Source of the DNA: Bacteroidaceae bacterium | GTDB lineage: Bacteria > Bacteroidota > Bacteroidia > Bacteroidales > Bacteroidaceae | Direction of reading: 5' to 3' | Assembly (NCBI GenBank): GCA_017535725.1 | Contig: JAFXTO010000017.1 | Coordinates: forward strand, 1-64,000 | DNA length: 64,000 nt | Part shown: one piece after another, positions 16,013-26,016 of the stretch | Numbering within the stretch: position 1 is the stretch's first letter | Layout of the letters: each line of letters starts with the position of its first letter | The notes under the pieces: model-generated | Told to the model about the DNA's origin: nothing | The model's input: the letters and a program-made list of their open reading frames with translations, nothing else | Databases searched by the model: none | Translations under genes and position numbers: made by a program

Positions 16013-16948
16013 TCAAGCACCCGTGTTTACAATGGGCTGTGCGTTGTCCTCTCCGCAGAGCACCACGAGGAGGTTCGATACCATCTGGGCCTTACGGTCA
16101 TCGTCTAAGTGCACAATATCCTGTTCCGTCAGCTGTTCTAATGCCATCTTCACCATCGACACGGCGCCCTCCACAATCTTCTCGCGGGCAGCGATGATGG
16201 CCGTAGCTTGCTGGCGACGCAGCATCACGGCAGCAATTTCGGGCGCATAGGCCAGGTAGTTGATACGCGCTTCCACGACCTCGATGCCGGCCATGGCCAG
16301 ACGCTCCGTGAGTTTCTGTTCCAGTTGCTCGTTGATTTCCTCGCCTCCGCTGCGCAGGGTGATGTCCTGGGCGCGTGACTCGGTGTCGTCGTAGGCGTAC
16401 TGTCCGGCCACCTGGCGCAGGGCAGCATCGCTCTGCACGCGAACGAAGCGTTCGAAAGCGGCCATCATCGACTTCAGGTCCGTGCCCACCTGGGCATTGG
16501 TTGCGGCCATGGTCTGTGAGTCAATCTCGAACAATGCCTTGTACGTGTCCTTCAAACGCCAAACCAGCACCAGTCCAATCATCACGGGGTTGCCCTCCTT
16601 GTCGTTCACCTTGATGGGTTCGGCGTCGAGATTGCGGGCACGCAGCGACAGCTTTTTTGTCACCGTAAACGGGTTTATCCAGTAGTAGCCCGTTCGGGTG
16701 AAGGTGCCCACGTACTTGCCGAAGAACATCACCACGCGAGCCTCGCCCGGCTCCAGCATCACGAAACCTGGCCAGATGAAGAGCGAGGCCACCAGCAGCA
16801 AGCCGCCACAGACACCAGTCTGCCATAGGAGGTTGCCAATAGTCATCACCAGCAGTACCATACCGCCAATCGTCAGCGCGAGGTTCAGGAACAACATGCC
16901 GAAACCATTCAACGTCGTTCCGGCGTAAGTAAACTCTTTGTTTGCCAT
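16013..16948 (-). CDS. SPFH-domain (stomatin/prohibitin-like) membrane protein
   Basis: Predicted 311-residue protein. The start chosen is MANKEF; an upstream in-frame Met at 16990 would lie inside the promoter. Two N-terminal membrane segments (about 10-60) are followed by the SPFH domain from VMLEPGEARVVMFFGKYVGT, then a coiled-coil region rich in Glu, Arg and Ala (EINEQLEQKLTERLAMAGIEVVEARINYLAYAPEIA, MLRRQQATAIIAAREKIVEGA). Such proteins form membrane-associated scaffolds in microdomains or regulate proteases. It has its own promoter and could be co-transcribed with the sugar cluster downstream. Confidence 0.88.
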   Translation of the reverse strand: MANKEFTYAGTTLNGFGMLFLNLALTIGGMVLLVMTIGNLLWQTGVCGGLLLVASLFIWPGFVMLEPGEARVVMFFGKYVGTFTRTGYYWINPFTVTKKLSLRARNLDAEPIKVNDKEGNPVMIGLVLVWRLKDTYKALFEIDSQTMAATNAQVGTDLKSMMAAFERFVRVQSDAALRQVAGQYAYDDTESRAQDITLRSGGEEINEQLEQKLTERLAMAGIEVVEARINYLAYAPEIAAVMLRRQQATAIIAAREKIVEGAVSMVKMALEQLTEQDIVHLDDDRKAQMVSNLLVVLCGEDNAQPIVNTGA

Positions 16949-16987
16949 TTTTCCAGAAATGATTAGGTTTATTGCTGAAATCCGCTG

Positions 16988-17018
16988 CAAAGATAGTTAT
17001 TCTAATTATTACAGCCAA
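16988..17018 (-). promoter_or_regulatory. Promoter of the SPFH gene and possibly the sugar operon
   Basis: On the minus strand TATCTTTG (16988-16995) matches TAnnTTTG and TTG (16016 bases onward, 17016-17018) lies 20 bases upstream. The SPFH start codon is 40 bases downstream. No other convincing promoter is seen before the aldo/keto reductase gene. The remaining sequence up to the ndk promoter (17019-17198) shows no gene. Confidence 0.65.
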
Positions 17019-17198
17019 AAAAATAAGACCTTTTTTTGAGACATGGAACAATTTGAATACCTGATATCATCTTTGGAGGTTTCACGGCTCTTATGTCTTT
17101 GTGCACCCCTCTAAATGCCACATATTGGGCTTTTAAGTGTAAAAATTGCACTATCTGTGTTGTTTATGTGCTGAGAAATAATAAAAAGAGTTAATAAA

Positions 17199-17230
17199 TT
17201 GGGTCGTATCAGATATTTTGCCTAATTTTG
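17199..17230 (+). promoter_or_regulatory. Promoter of ndk
   Basis: TAATTTTG at 17223-17230 matches the -7 consensus and TTG at 17199-17201 lies 21 bases upstream. The start codon of ndk is at 17300, leaving a leader of about 65 bases. Confidence 0.65.
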
Positions 17231-17299
17231 CAGCCGAAAAGTGGAGTGCGCCTTGCCGTGTACTCCTTATAGCGAAGTTACACCTTTATTAAATAATAG

Positions 17300-17761
17300 A
17301 TGGAAACAACCCTCGTACTGCTCAAGCCCAGTTGCGTACAGCGCCAGTTGATTGGCGAGATTGTACATCGCTTTGAGCGCCGCGGCCTGCGCATTGCCGG
17401 AATGAAAATGATGCAATTGGACGATGCCATCCTCCGCGAACACTATGCCCACCTGGTGGACCGACCCTTCTTCCCGACCCTTGCTGCCTCCATGCAGACT
17501 TCTCCCGTTGTGGCGCTGGCCCTCTCTGGAGTAGAGGCTGTGGGTGTCGTGCGTGCCATGACGGGCTTCACCAATGGTCGTAAGGCAGATCCTGGTACCA
17601 TCCGTGGTGACTACGCCATGAGCAACCAGCAGAACATCGTCCACGCTTCTGATTCCGTTGAGAATGCAGCCATCGAACTGAATCGATTCTTCCGTCCCGA
17701 AGAGATTTTCGACTATAAGAGCGGCGTCTTTGACTTCCTCTATGGTGTCGGCGAGGCATAA
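17300..17761 (+). CDS. ndk: Nucleoside diphosphate kinase
   Basis: A 153-residue enzyme of normal family length that transfers the gamma-phosphate of ATP to nucleoside diphosphates. It begins METTLVLLKPSCVQR and contains RPFFPTLAASM, the GKADPGTIRGD-like segment (GRKADPGTIRGDY) and the catalytic histidine in NIVHASDS (near residue 115). Housekeeping, cytoplasmic. The LytM peptidase follows after 34 bases, possibly in the same transcript. Confidence 0.97.
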   Translation: METTLVLLKPSCVQRQLIGEIVHRFERRGLRIAGMKMMQLDDAILREHYAHLVDRPFFPTLAASMQTSPVVALALSGVEAVGVVRAMTGFTNGRKADPGTIRGDYAMSNQQNIVHASDSVENAAIELNRFFRPEEIFDYKSGVFDFLYGVGEA

Positions 17762-17795
17762 TCCTTTTTTTCAAGAAACTCCCTAACTAAATCCA

Positions 17796-18779
17796 ATGAT
17801 AGCAAACGTCATTAAGAAAACAACGATTGCCCTGGCCTTCGCTACCCTCGCCTTGCCTTCTGCAGGACAGGATCTTCTGGCACGCCAGGCTCCTGTCGAC
17901 AAGAAAATGCGCGCTGTGGATAGTGTAGCCATTCAGCGCCTGTTTGATCAAGAGAACATCGATAACCCCGCCGCAGAGCTTTACCCCGATTGGGAAGACC
18001 GGTACATCAATGCCTATGGAAATGTGGAGTTGCCGCAAGAACTGAAGATTGACTTGCGCCATTTCTGCATGCCGACGACAAACCGCATCGTCACCTCTAA
18101 CTATGGCTATCGCCGTCGCTTCCGTCGTCAGCACAAGGGTATCGATATCAACGCCAACAAGGGCGACACCATCCGTGCAGCCTTCGATGGCAAGGTACGT
18201 ATCGTGGAATTTCAGCGTGGTGGCTATGGCAATGTCGTCGTCATCCGTCACAGCAATGGCCTTGAGACGGTCTATGGTCATCACAGCAAGAATCTGGTGA
18301 AACCAGGGGATGTCGTGAAGGCAGGTACGCCTATCGGTCTGGCTGGTCGTACAGGTCGCAGCACAGGCGTTCATCTCCACTTTGAAACGCGTCTGCTGGG
18401 CGAGTACATCGATCCCGCTAAGCTTTTTGACTTCGAACATCAGGACGTTACGGGTGACTTCTATGTCTTCCGTGGCCGTGGTCGTGGCACCCTTTTAGGC
18501 AAACATGACCTCAATGCCTCCCTCCTGGAAGGTACCGAGTTGGCAGAAAATGTTGAAGCCAGCGAGGAAGAAGTCACCTACACATCTTCTGAGGAAGTCA
18601 AGAACAACCAGCGCGCACAGCGAGCTGCTCGTAACATCCGCACCCACAAGGTGCGTAAGGGTGAGACGCTGGGTAGCATAGCCAGGAAGCACAGAACGAC
18701 CGTTGCAAAACTATGTCGTGCAAACGGTATCTCTACGAAGACAAAACTGCGCATCGGTCAGATCCTCAAATATTCTTAA
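17796..18779 (+). CDS. LytM (M23) peptidase-family protein with C-terminal LysM domain
   Basis: A 327-residue secreted or periplasmic protein. A signal peptide (IKKTTIALAFATLALPSAG) is followed by an M23 domain (about 95-215) with the zinc-binding HKGIDI, GNVVVIRHSNG, YGHH and HLHFE motifs. A linker rich in Glu, Val and Ser and a LysM domain (HKVRKGETLGSIARKHRTT...LRIGQILKYS) close the protein. It likely cuts peptide cross-links in peptidoglycan or acts as an amidase activator. All canonical zinc ligands appear present. It lies between ndk and the DUF1599 gene with short gaps. Confidence 0.93.
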   Translation: MIANVIKKTTIALAFATLALPSAGQDLLARQAPVDKKMRAVDSVAIQRLFDQENIDNPAAELYPDWEDRYINAYGNVELPQELKIDLRHFCMPTTNRIVTSNYGYRRRFRRQHKGIDINANKGDTIRAAFDGKVRIVEFQRGGYGNVVVIRHSNGLETVYGHHSKNLVKPGDVVKAGTPIGLAGRTGRSTGVHLHFETRLLGEYIDPAKLFDFEHQDVTGDFYVFRGRGRGTLLGKHDLNASLLEGTELAENVEASEEEVTYTSSEEVKNNQRAQRAARNIRTHKVRKGETLGSIARKHRTTVAKLCRANGISTKTKLRIGQILKYS

Positions 18780-18808
18780 GCGATACGCTGTCGTTAATTT
18801 AATCGTTC

Positions 18809-19354
18809 ATGTCTACCGAAGAGCAATTTCGTGCAGTACTTGGAGAGTGCCGTGAGGTCTTCGCCAAGAAGCTCCATGACTACGGAGCCGCATGGCGTAT
18901 TTTGCGTATTCCTTCGCTGACAGATCAGCTCTACATCAAAGCCAATCGTATCCGTTCCTTGGAACTGAAGCGCGAGGCGAAGGTTGATGAGGGTATCCGT
19001 CCAGAGTTCATTGGTATCGTTAACTATGCCATCATCGGACTCATCCAGTTGGAACACGGATTCGCAGATAAACCTGACGACATGAGTGTGGATGAGGCAA
19101 TGGCTGAGTATGAGCGGTTGGCCGAGAAGTCTTTGCAGCTGATGCTGCGTAAGAACCACGATTACGACGAGGCATGGCGGGGAATGCGTGTTAGCAGCTA
19201 TACGGACCTCATCCTCCAGAAGATATTCCGAACCAAGCAGATTGAGGAATTGGACGGAGCCACATGGGTCAGCGAAGGCATAGATGCCAACTACATGGAC
19301 ATGATGAACTATGCCGTTTTCGGCCTCATAAAACTCACTTTCGAAGACAAGTAG
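18809..19354 (+). CDS. DUF1599-domain protein
   Basis: A 181-residue protein made of two homologous halves. The first has KKLHDYGAAWRILRIPSLTDQLYIKANRIRSLE and the second has RKNHDYDEAWRGMRVSSYTDLILQKIFRTKQIE. Each ends with a MMNYAVFGLIKL/IVNYAIIGLIQL helix. This is the DUF1599 (nucleotide-modification-associated) arrangement, all-helical and possibly related to MazG-like nucleotide binding. Function is unproven. It starts 29 bases after the peptidase and precedes the DoxX-like gene by 16 bases, so an operon is likely. Confidence 0.88.
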   Translation: MSTEEQFRAVLGECREVFAKKLHDYGAAWRILRIPSLTDQLYIKANRIRSLELKREAKVDEGIRPEFIGIVNYAIIGLIQLEHGFADKPDDMSVDEAMAEYERLAEKSLQLMLRKNHDYDEAWRGMRVSSYTDLILQKIFRTKQIEELDGATWVSEGIDANYMDMMNYAVFGLIKLTFEDK

Positions 19355-19370
19355 GATTAGTAAACCTACT

Positions 19371-20549
19371 ATGACTGACACAGCAAAAGATAAACTCCTT
19401 TGGGTGGTGGTAAACACGTGCAGGTTGCTCGTGTCTATCACCTTTGTTTTCTCCGGGGTCGTGAAGTTGGTGGACCCCGTGGGAATGCAGTATAAGATTG
19501 AAGACTACCTAGCGGCTTTCGGCATCGTCTGTTCACCCGAAGCCGTGTGGCCCCTGCTGCTGGCGGTAGCTCTGCCGCTGCTGGAATTTCTGCTTGGCAT
19601 TTACCTGTTCTTCAGCATTCGCCGACGTCTGGCATCGTGGACGGTATTCGGCTTTATGCTGCTCTACACTCCGCTGACCCTGTGGTTGGCGCTGACCAAC
19701 GGAGTCGCTGACTGCGGCTGCTTCGGCGATGCCATACACCTGACCAACTGGCAGACGTTCTGGAAAAATGTTGCCCTGCTCGTGATGACGTTCATCATCT
19801 GGTGGAAGGGCCGCCACATGACGCGCTTCATCAGCGAGGGCACGCAATGGATAATCTCACTCTACAGCCTCTTCTACGGGCTCTTCATCGCAGGGTTATG
19901 TCTCTATTCAGAGCCCGTCATCGATTTCCGACCCTACCACATAGGTCAGCATATCCCTTCAGCGATGGAGTGGCCCGATGATCCCAATGCAACCCCTGAG
20001 ATTCTGGACTTCAACTTCTTTGTGGAGGGGGAACCCGAGGTCGATGCCCAGACCGTTCTTGCCGACACATCCTATACGTTCCTCCTCATCTCTCCCCATA
20101 TAGAATTGGCGGACGATGGCGATATGGATCTCATCAACGATGCTCATGAATATGCCCGCCGTCTGGGTTACCGCTTCCTCGCTCTCACCGCCTCGGATGA
20201 CGAAGCCATCCGTCGCTGGCAGGACCTCACGGGTGCCGACTATCCCTTTGCCTTCATGGATGAGCTGGAGCTGAAGACCATAGCCCGCTCCAACCCCGCA
20301 CTCATCCTGCTGCACGACGGTAGCATCGTTGCCAAGTGGCCCTCCCATGCCATCCCCACCGAGGAACTGCAGGAAGCACCCCTCTATACCCTGTCGTTGG
20401 CTCATCCGGAACTCGATAGCTACAGGAGCAGTCTCCTGCGTCTGCTACTGTGGTATTTGCTACCACTTTTGGCACTTACTTTTATTGATCGCTTCGTTTT
20501 CAGCCTTAAATGGTGGCGAAGAAAGCACCAGACAGCTAAAAACGATTAA
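19371..20549 (+). CDS. BT_3928-family DoxX/MauE-like membrane protein
   Basis: A 392-residue protein with four or five N-terminal membrane segments of the DoxX/MauE type (SITFVFSGVVKLVDPVG, LLEFLLGIYLFF, and the CGCFGDAIHLTNWQTFWKNV signature). A soluble thioredoxin-like C-terminal part (about 215-340) lacks an obvious CxxC. It ends in another membrane segment (LLLWYLLPLLALTFIDRF). The family is conserved in Bacteroidales next to tpiA. MauE relatives move reducing equivalents to the periplasm, but the role here is not established. Confidence 0.85.
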   Translation: MTDTAKDKLLWVVVNTCRLLVSITFVFSGVVKLVDPVGMQYKIEDYLAAFGIVCSPEAVWPLLLAVALPLLEFLLGIYLFFSIRRRLASWTVFGFMLLYTPLTLWLALTNGVADCGCFGDAIHLTNWQTFWKNVALLVMTFIIWWKGRHMTRFISEGTQWIISLYSLFYGLFIAGLCLYSEPVIDFRPYHIGQHIPSAMEWPDDPNATPEILDFNFFVEGEPEVDAQTVLADTSYTFLLISPHIELADDGDMDLINDAHEYARRLGYRFLALTASDDEAIRRWQDLTGADYPFAFMDELELKTIARSNPALILLHDGSIVAKWPSHAIPTEELQEAPLYTLSLAHPELDSYRSSLLRLLLWYLLPLLALTFIDRFVFSLKWWRRKHQTAKND

Positions 20550-20565
20550 AAAGTTGCGGAAAAGT

Positions 20566-20596
20566 TTGGCTCTGCGCTCACTTTGTCGTAAATTTG
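20566..20596 (+). promoter_or_regulatory. Promoter of tpiA
   Basis: TTG at 20566-20568 and TAAATTTG at 20589-20596 are separated by 20 bases and match the Bacteroidota -33/-7 pattern. The tpiA start codon is at 20670. The promoter lies just after the stop of the DoxX-like gene. Confidence 0.7.
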
Positions 20597-20669
20597 CACC
20601 CGCAAAGAGGCCATAGGCCTCACGAGCACTCACAAGTTCTATCAAACAAACCCATAAATAAAGATAACT

Positions 20670-21428
20670 ATGAGAAAGAAAATTGTAGCAGGTAACTGGA
20701 AAATGAACCTCACCCTGCAGGAAGGCCTCCAGCTGGCCACCGAACTGAAAGAAGCTCTCGCTGCCGAGAAGCCCAACTGCGACGTCGTCATCTGCACGCC
20801 CTTCATCCACCTCGCTAAGGTCGCTGATGTGGTCGAGGGGACCGTTATCGGACTTGGTGCCGAGAACTGCGCTGACAAGGAGAAGGGTGCCTACACTGGT
20901 GAAGTAAGTGCTGCTCAGGTCAAGAGCACGGGTGCTCAGTATGTCATCCTCGGTCACAGCGAGCGTCGCGCCTACTATGGTGAGACCGCTGAAATTCTGA
21001 AAGAGAAGGTGAACCTCGCCCTGGCCAATGGCCTGAAGGTTATCTTCTGCATCGGCGAAGTGCTGGAGGAGCGCGAAGCTAACAAGCAGAACGAAGTTGT
21101 CGGTGGTCAGCTCGCTGACAGCCTCTTCGACCTCACCGAGGAACAGCTTGCTAACGTCATCCTCGCCTACGAGCCCGTGTGGGCCATCGGCACCGGTAAG
21201 ACAGCTTCCGCAGAGCAGGCTGAGGACATGCACGCATTCATCCGTGGCTGCATCGCTGGTCGCTTTGGCGAAGCTGCTGCAGAGAACATCAGCATCCTCT
21301 ATGGTGGCAGCTGCAAGCCCAGCAATGCCCGCGAAATCTTCTCCAAGCCCGACGTGGATGGTGGCCTCATCGGTGGCGCTGCACTCAAGTGCGCCGACTT
21401 CAAGGGAATCATCGACGCTTGGAACTGA
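20670..21428 (+). CDS. tpiA: Triosephosphate isomerase
   Basis: A 252-residue glycolytic enzyme interconverting dihydroxyacetone phosphate and glyceraldehyde 3-phosphate. Catalytic residues are visible: Asn and Lys in GNWKMNL, His in ILGHSERR, Glu in [15 protein letters not shown]. The phosphate-binding [11 protein letters not shown] and [10 protein letters not shown] motifs are near the C-terminus. Full length. It has its own promoter. Confidence 0.98.
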   Translation: MRKKIVAGNWKMNLTLQEGLQLATELKEALAAEKPNCDVVICTPFIHLAKVADVVEGTVIGLGAENCADKEKGAYTGEVSAAQVKSTGAQYVILGHSERRAYYGETAEILKEKVNLALANGLKVIFCIGEVLEEREANKQNEVVGGQLADSLFDLTEEQLANVILAYEPVWAIGTGKTASAEQAEDMHAFIRGCIAGRFGEAAAENISILYGGSCKPSNAREIFSKPDVDGGLIGGAALKCADFKGIIDAWN

Positions 21429-21511
21429 GAAATGTTGAAAAGTTGAAAGATTGAAAAGTTGAAAGGTTGAAAAATTGAAAGATTGAAAGATTGAAATTGA
21501 AAGATTTGTTG
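21429..21511. repeat. GTTGAAA tandem repeat tract
   Basis: Imperfect 8-base repeats (GTTGAAAA, GTTGAAAG, ATTGAAAG) fill the whole gap between tpiA and the SPOR gene. The tract is the inverse of the one at 5318-5445. Sequence at 21607-21641 inside the next gene resembles the opposite strand of this tract, so the mRNA could fold across the start codon. Confidence 0.75.
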
Positions 21512-21513
21512 AG

Positions 21514-22140
21514 ATGATGAAAATGAGAATATCTTTGCGTTTGTTTGTCCTTGCCTGCTTGCTGTGGGTGGGTGTGCTGCAAGCTCTGTTCTCTTCATGT
21601 CTCCACGTTTCAATTTCCACATTCCAATTTTCAACTGCTCAAGCTCAAACCTTTACCGAACACCTCACCCGCAGCAAGTCGGGTGAGGCTTCGGTAATCC
21701 TTCACCACGACGCTGAGATTGAAGCGTTGGTGAATGGTCATAAAGTACCCGCCTCCACACCTTCTTCTCCAGCACATCAACAGGGTTCCTTGCCCGATGC
21801 TGGTATCACGCATGTCGATACCCTCTCGGGTGCTGGCGCGCTCCCAGGACAGCAGATCTCACAAGGAAGGCGCTTGAAGACCAACGGCTATCGCATCCAG
21901 GTGTATGCAGGGGGCAACAATAGGCAGTCTAAGGGTGAGGCCTATCGCATGGCTGGACTCGTACGTTCCACTTTCAGTGAACTGCCTGTCTATACCAATT
22001 TTATTTCGCCTCGCTGGACATGTCGCGTTGGTGACTTCAGGACTCGTGAGGAAGCTGTGGATATGCTGCGACGTATGCGAGAGACACACAAATTCCGAGA
22101 GGCGACTATCGTCAAGAGTCAGATAGTCCTTCTTTATTAA
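21514..22140 (+). CDS. SPOR-domain protein, probably exported
   Basis: A 208-residue protein. The N-terminal signal ([19 protein letters not shown]) is followed by SSC, which could be a lipobox, or by AQAQ as a signal-peptidase I site. The short stretch between them ([11 protein letters not shown]) is encoded by TTTCAA-type repeat sequence and may be a recent insertion. The C-terminal SPOR domain (about 120-205: [22 protein letters not shown]...YRVGDF-like [12 protein letters not shown]) binds denuded peptidoglycan. Start could be at 21514, 21517 or 21523. folE starts one base after its stop. Confidence 0.85.
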   Translation: MMKMRISLRLFVLACLLWVGVLQALFSSCLHVSISTFQFSTAQAQTFTEHLTRSKSGEASVILHHDAEIEALVNGHKVPASTPSSPAHQQGSLPDAGITHVDTLSGAGALPGQQISQGRRLKTNGYRIQVYAGGNNRQSKGEAYRMAGLVRSTFSELPVYTNFISPRWTCRVGDFRTREEAVDMLRRMRETHKFREATIVKSQIVLLY

Positions 22141-22141
22141 G

Positions 22142-22699
22142 ATGAAAGAACGAGAGGAACAACTGGCAGCGCACTACGCTGAAATCCTATCCTTGTTGGG
22201 CGAAGACCCCTCGCGCGAAGGGCTCCAGAAGACACCCCGTCGTGTGGCGAGGGCGTGGACGGAACTTACCCGAGGCTACGACGAGGATCCCGTGGCCATC
22301 TTGCGTTCGGCACTCTTCAAGGAGTCGTACCACAACATGGTCGTCGTCCGCGACATCGAATTCTATTCGCTCTGTGAGCACCACCTGTTGCCGTTCTTCG
22401 GGAAAGTACATATTGCTTACATCCCCAACGGCGAAATCACCGGCCTCTCCAAACTCGCCCGTATCGTTGATACCTTTAGTCACCGCCTGCAGGTGCAGGA
22501 ACGTATGACTCAGGAAATCGCACATTGCATCGAAGAAGCCCTGATGCCGCAGGGGGTCATGGTCGTCGTCGAAGCTCGACACCTCTGTATGCAGATGCGT
22601 GGCGTCGCCAAGCAGAATGCCATGACTACCACCATGCACCACATCGGCGCCTTCAATGATCCTGCCATCCGCAGCGAATTCCTCAACCAACTTTCATAA
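22142..22699 (+). CDS. folE: GTP cyclohydrolase I
   Basis: A 185-residue enzyme converting GTP to 7,8-dihydroneopterin triphosphate, first step of folate (tetrahydropterin) synthesis. It has [19 protein letters not shown], the zinc ligands in [13 protein letters not shown] and later C in [10 protein letters not shown], and [14 protein letters not shown]. Full length. It is separated by one base from the SPOR gene and ends before a strong bidirectional terminator. Confidence 0.97.
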   Translation: MKEREEQLAAHYAEILSLLGEDPSREGLQKTPRRVARAWTELTRGYDEDPVAILRSALFKESYHNMVVVRDIEFYSLCEHHLLPFFGKVHIAYIPNGEITGLSKLARIVDTFSHRLQVQERMTQEIAHCIEEALMPQGVMVVVEARHLCMQMRGVAKQNAMTTTMHHIGAFNDPAIRSEFLNQLS

Positions 22700-22728
22700 A
22701 TCGGAACCGCACATAGGGTAATATAATT

Positions 22729-22763
22729 AGGAGGGAAGTGAGCTTCAAGCTCGCTTCCCTCCT
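22729..22763. terminator. Bidirectional terminator between folE and groEL
   Basis: A 15-base stem AGGAGGGAAGTGAGC / GCTCGCTTCCCTCCT with one G-T wobble and a five-base loop (TTCAA), lying between the convergent ends of folE (22699) and groEL (22798). Confidence 0.85.
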
Positions 22764-22797
22764 ACTCAAATAATATGATTGTCGTTTCTTATTCGAC

Positions 22798-24453
<1,656 letters not shown>

Positions 24454-24539
24454 TTACGATTTTATGATTTGTGAGAACTGATTTAATGACTCTATTCGAG
24501 GAAAAAAATCCTTAAATATAAAATCCTTAAATCCTGTAA

Positions 24540-24812
24540 TCAGGCGAGTACGGCCACCACATCGCTCTGGCGCATGATGAGGTATTTCTTACCTTCGTGT
24601 TCCAGCTCGGTGCCTGCGTATTTGCCATACAGCACTTGGTCGCCAGCCTTCAGCACCATCTCTTCGTCCTTGGTGCCTTTGCCAACGGCCACTACGGTTC
24701 CCTGTAGGGGTTTCTCTTTTGCGGTGTCGGGGATGATGATTCCTCCGATGGTCTTTTCTTCAGCAGCGGCGGGTTCAATCAGAACTCGGTCTGCAAGGGG
24801 TTGAATCTTCAT
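24540..24812 (-). CDS. groES: Co-chaperonin GroES
   Basis: A 90-residue co-chaperonin that caps GroEL. It begins [35 protein letters not shown] (read here as short blocks: [23 protein letters not shown]) and ends DVVAVLA. No CIRCE-type inverted repeat is apparent in the 119 bases upstream. The promoter is unclear. Confidence 0.99.
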   Translation of the reverse strand: MKIQPLADRVLIEPAAAEEKTIGGIIIPDTAKEKPLQGTVVAVGKGTKDEEMVLKAGDQVLYGKYAGTELEHEGKKYLIMRQSDVVAVLA

Positions 24813-24931
24813 AGTTTTTGTTTTTATGAGTTATAAAATAATAAATGTATTTTTATATGCGCCAATGCGCTCACGCCCCAATCCATGCGAAAGTCGTGCC
24901 AGAATGATACGAACTGACAAGATGTCAGCAT

Positions 24932-26011
24932 TCAGGCGTTGCGATGCTGCCAAAGCTCGTAGGAATTGATGGCATTCTGCCATAGGACGTAGCATCCGGC
25001 ACCGATGGATGCCACGGGTGTCAGATACGTATAGGCAATCCAGATGGCCAGTCCGGTGTTCTTCTGGAACATCGCCTGACCGGTACAGATATGTTCGCCG
25101 TAGACCTTACCAATGCGGCGGCCCGTGAAGAACTGGAAGAAAGAGGTAAGCAGCGTCAGCAAGGCGATGACTGCCAGGAGCCCTGCGCCGGCATTACAAT
25201 GCATGATATTCCTCATGGTGATACCCGAAGTGATGGATAGCGACAAACTCCAGCAGTAGAACCCCAGGTCGGGAGTGCGTACAAACCATTCATAAAGGGG
25301 CTTTACCCAGTGACGCACCATGGCACCAAGCAGTAGGGGCAACAGCAAGACGACAGCCAGCCGCTTCCAGATGGTGAGGAAGGCGGGGAGAAATGGGTAT
25401 TTGAAAAATGATAGATGAAAAGCAGAGAGTGATGCTTCGTCAATCGCTAAGGGATAATGGTTAACGTGGTGTGGCTCTACGAGGGGGAACACGGCGGGAA
25501 TGAGCAGGGAGGTCACGGTCGAAGAGAGGAGCACGAAGGTGGTCATCTGTGTCAGGTCTCCACCTAATTTGGCCGTCACGACCGGTGAAGCCGAAGCACA
25601 GGGGGCGATGATGCAAATGAGCACCGCTTCAAGGACGAGCTTCATGGTTTCCTCTTGCTCTTCCCTAAAAGGGAGTAACAGGATGGCAGCTACCACCAAC
25701 GCTACCAGCATCAACTGTACCACCAACACGACGCCCTGCCAGCGATGTAACTTCATCAGGTGGAAGTCAACTTTGGAAAAGGTGACGAACAAGGTTAGGA
25801 AGATGGTCAGGGGTAGCAGCGTCTCGAACACCGGACAGAGCGCATCGCCCACCTCGTCTAACTCAGGCACATAAGCGAATAAGAAGTACAGGCCGGCACC
25901 GACGGTGATGGCCACAGGAAGAGTCCAGTTTTTGAGAAAGGAATAGACCCATCTCCCGACCCCTCCCGTAAGGAGAGAACATGACTGGTGCGGAGGGGAT
26001 GATAGGGTCAT
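24932..26011 (-). CDS. BASS-like membrane transporter
   Basis: Predicted 359-residue membrane protein with about nine or ten hydrophobic segments (LPVAITVGAGLYFLF, FLTLFVTFSKVDFH, VVLVVQLMLVALVVAAILLL, ALLTLLTSFFQFF and others). It resembles bile-acid:sodium symporter or arsenical-resistance-type folds. CIIAPCASASPVV and LGGDLTQMTTFVLLSS match the crossing-loop region. The substrate is unknown. The start at 26011 lies 5 bases after the ABC transporter stop; an in-frame Met at 26068 would overlap it. The first residues (SSPPHQSCSLLTGGVGR) come from a diverged palindromic-repeat sequence, as in neighbouring genes. Confidence 0.7.
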   Translation of the reverse strand: MTLSSPPHQSCSLLTGGVGRWVYSFLKNWTLPVAITVGAGLYFLFAYVPELDEVGDALCPVFETLLPLTIFLTLFVTFSKVDFHLMKLHRWQGVVLVVQLMLVALVVAAILLLPFREEQEETMKLVLEAVLICIIAPCASASPVVTAKLGGDLTQMTTFVLLSSTVTSLLIPAVFPLVEPHHVNHYPLAIDEASLSAFHLSFFKYPFLPAFLTIWKRLAVVLLLPLLLGAMVRHWVKPLYEWFVRTPDLGFYCWSLSLSITSGITMRNIMHCNAGAGLLAVIALLTLLTSFFQFFTGRRIGKVYGEHICTGQAMFQKNTGLAIWIAYTYLTPVASIGAGCYVLWQNAINSYELWQHRNA

Positions 26012-26016
26012 GGCTT

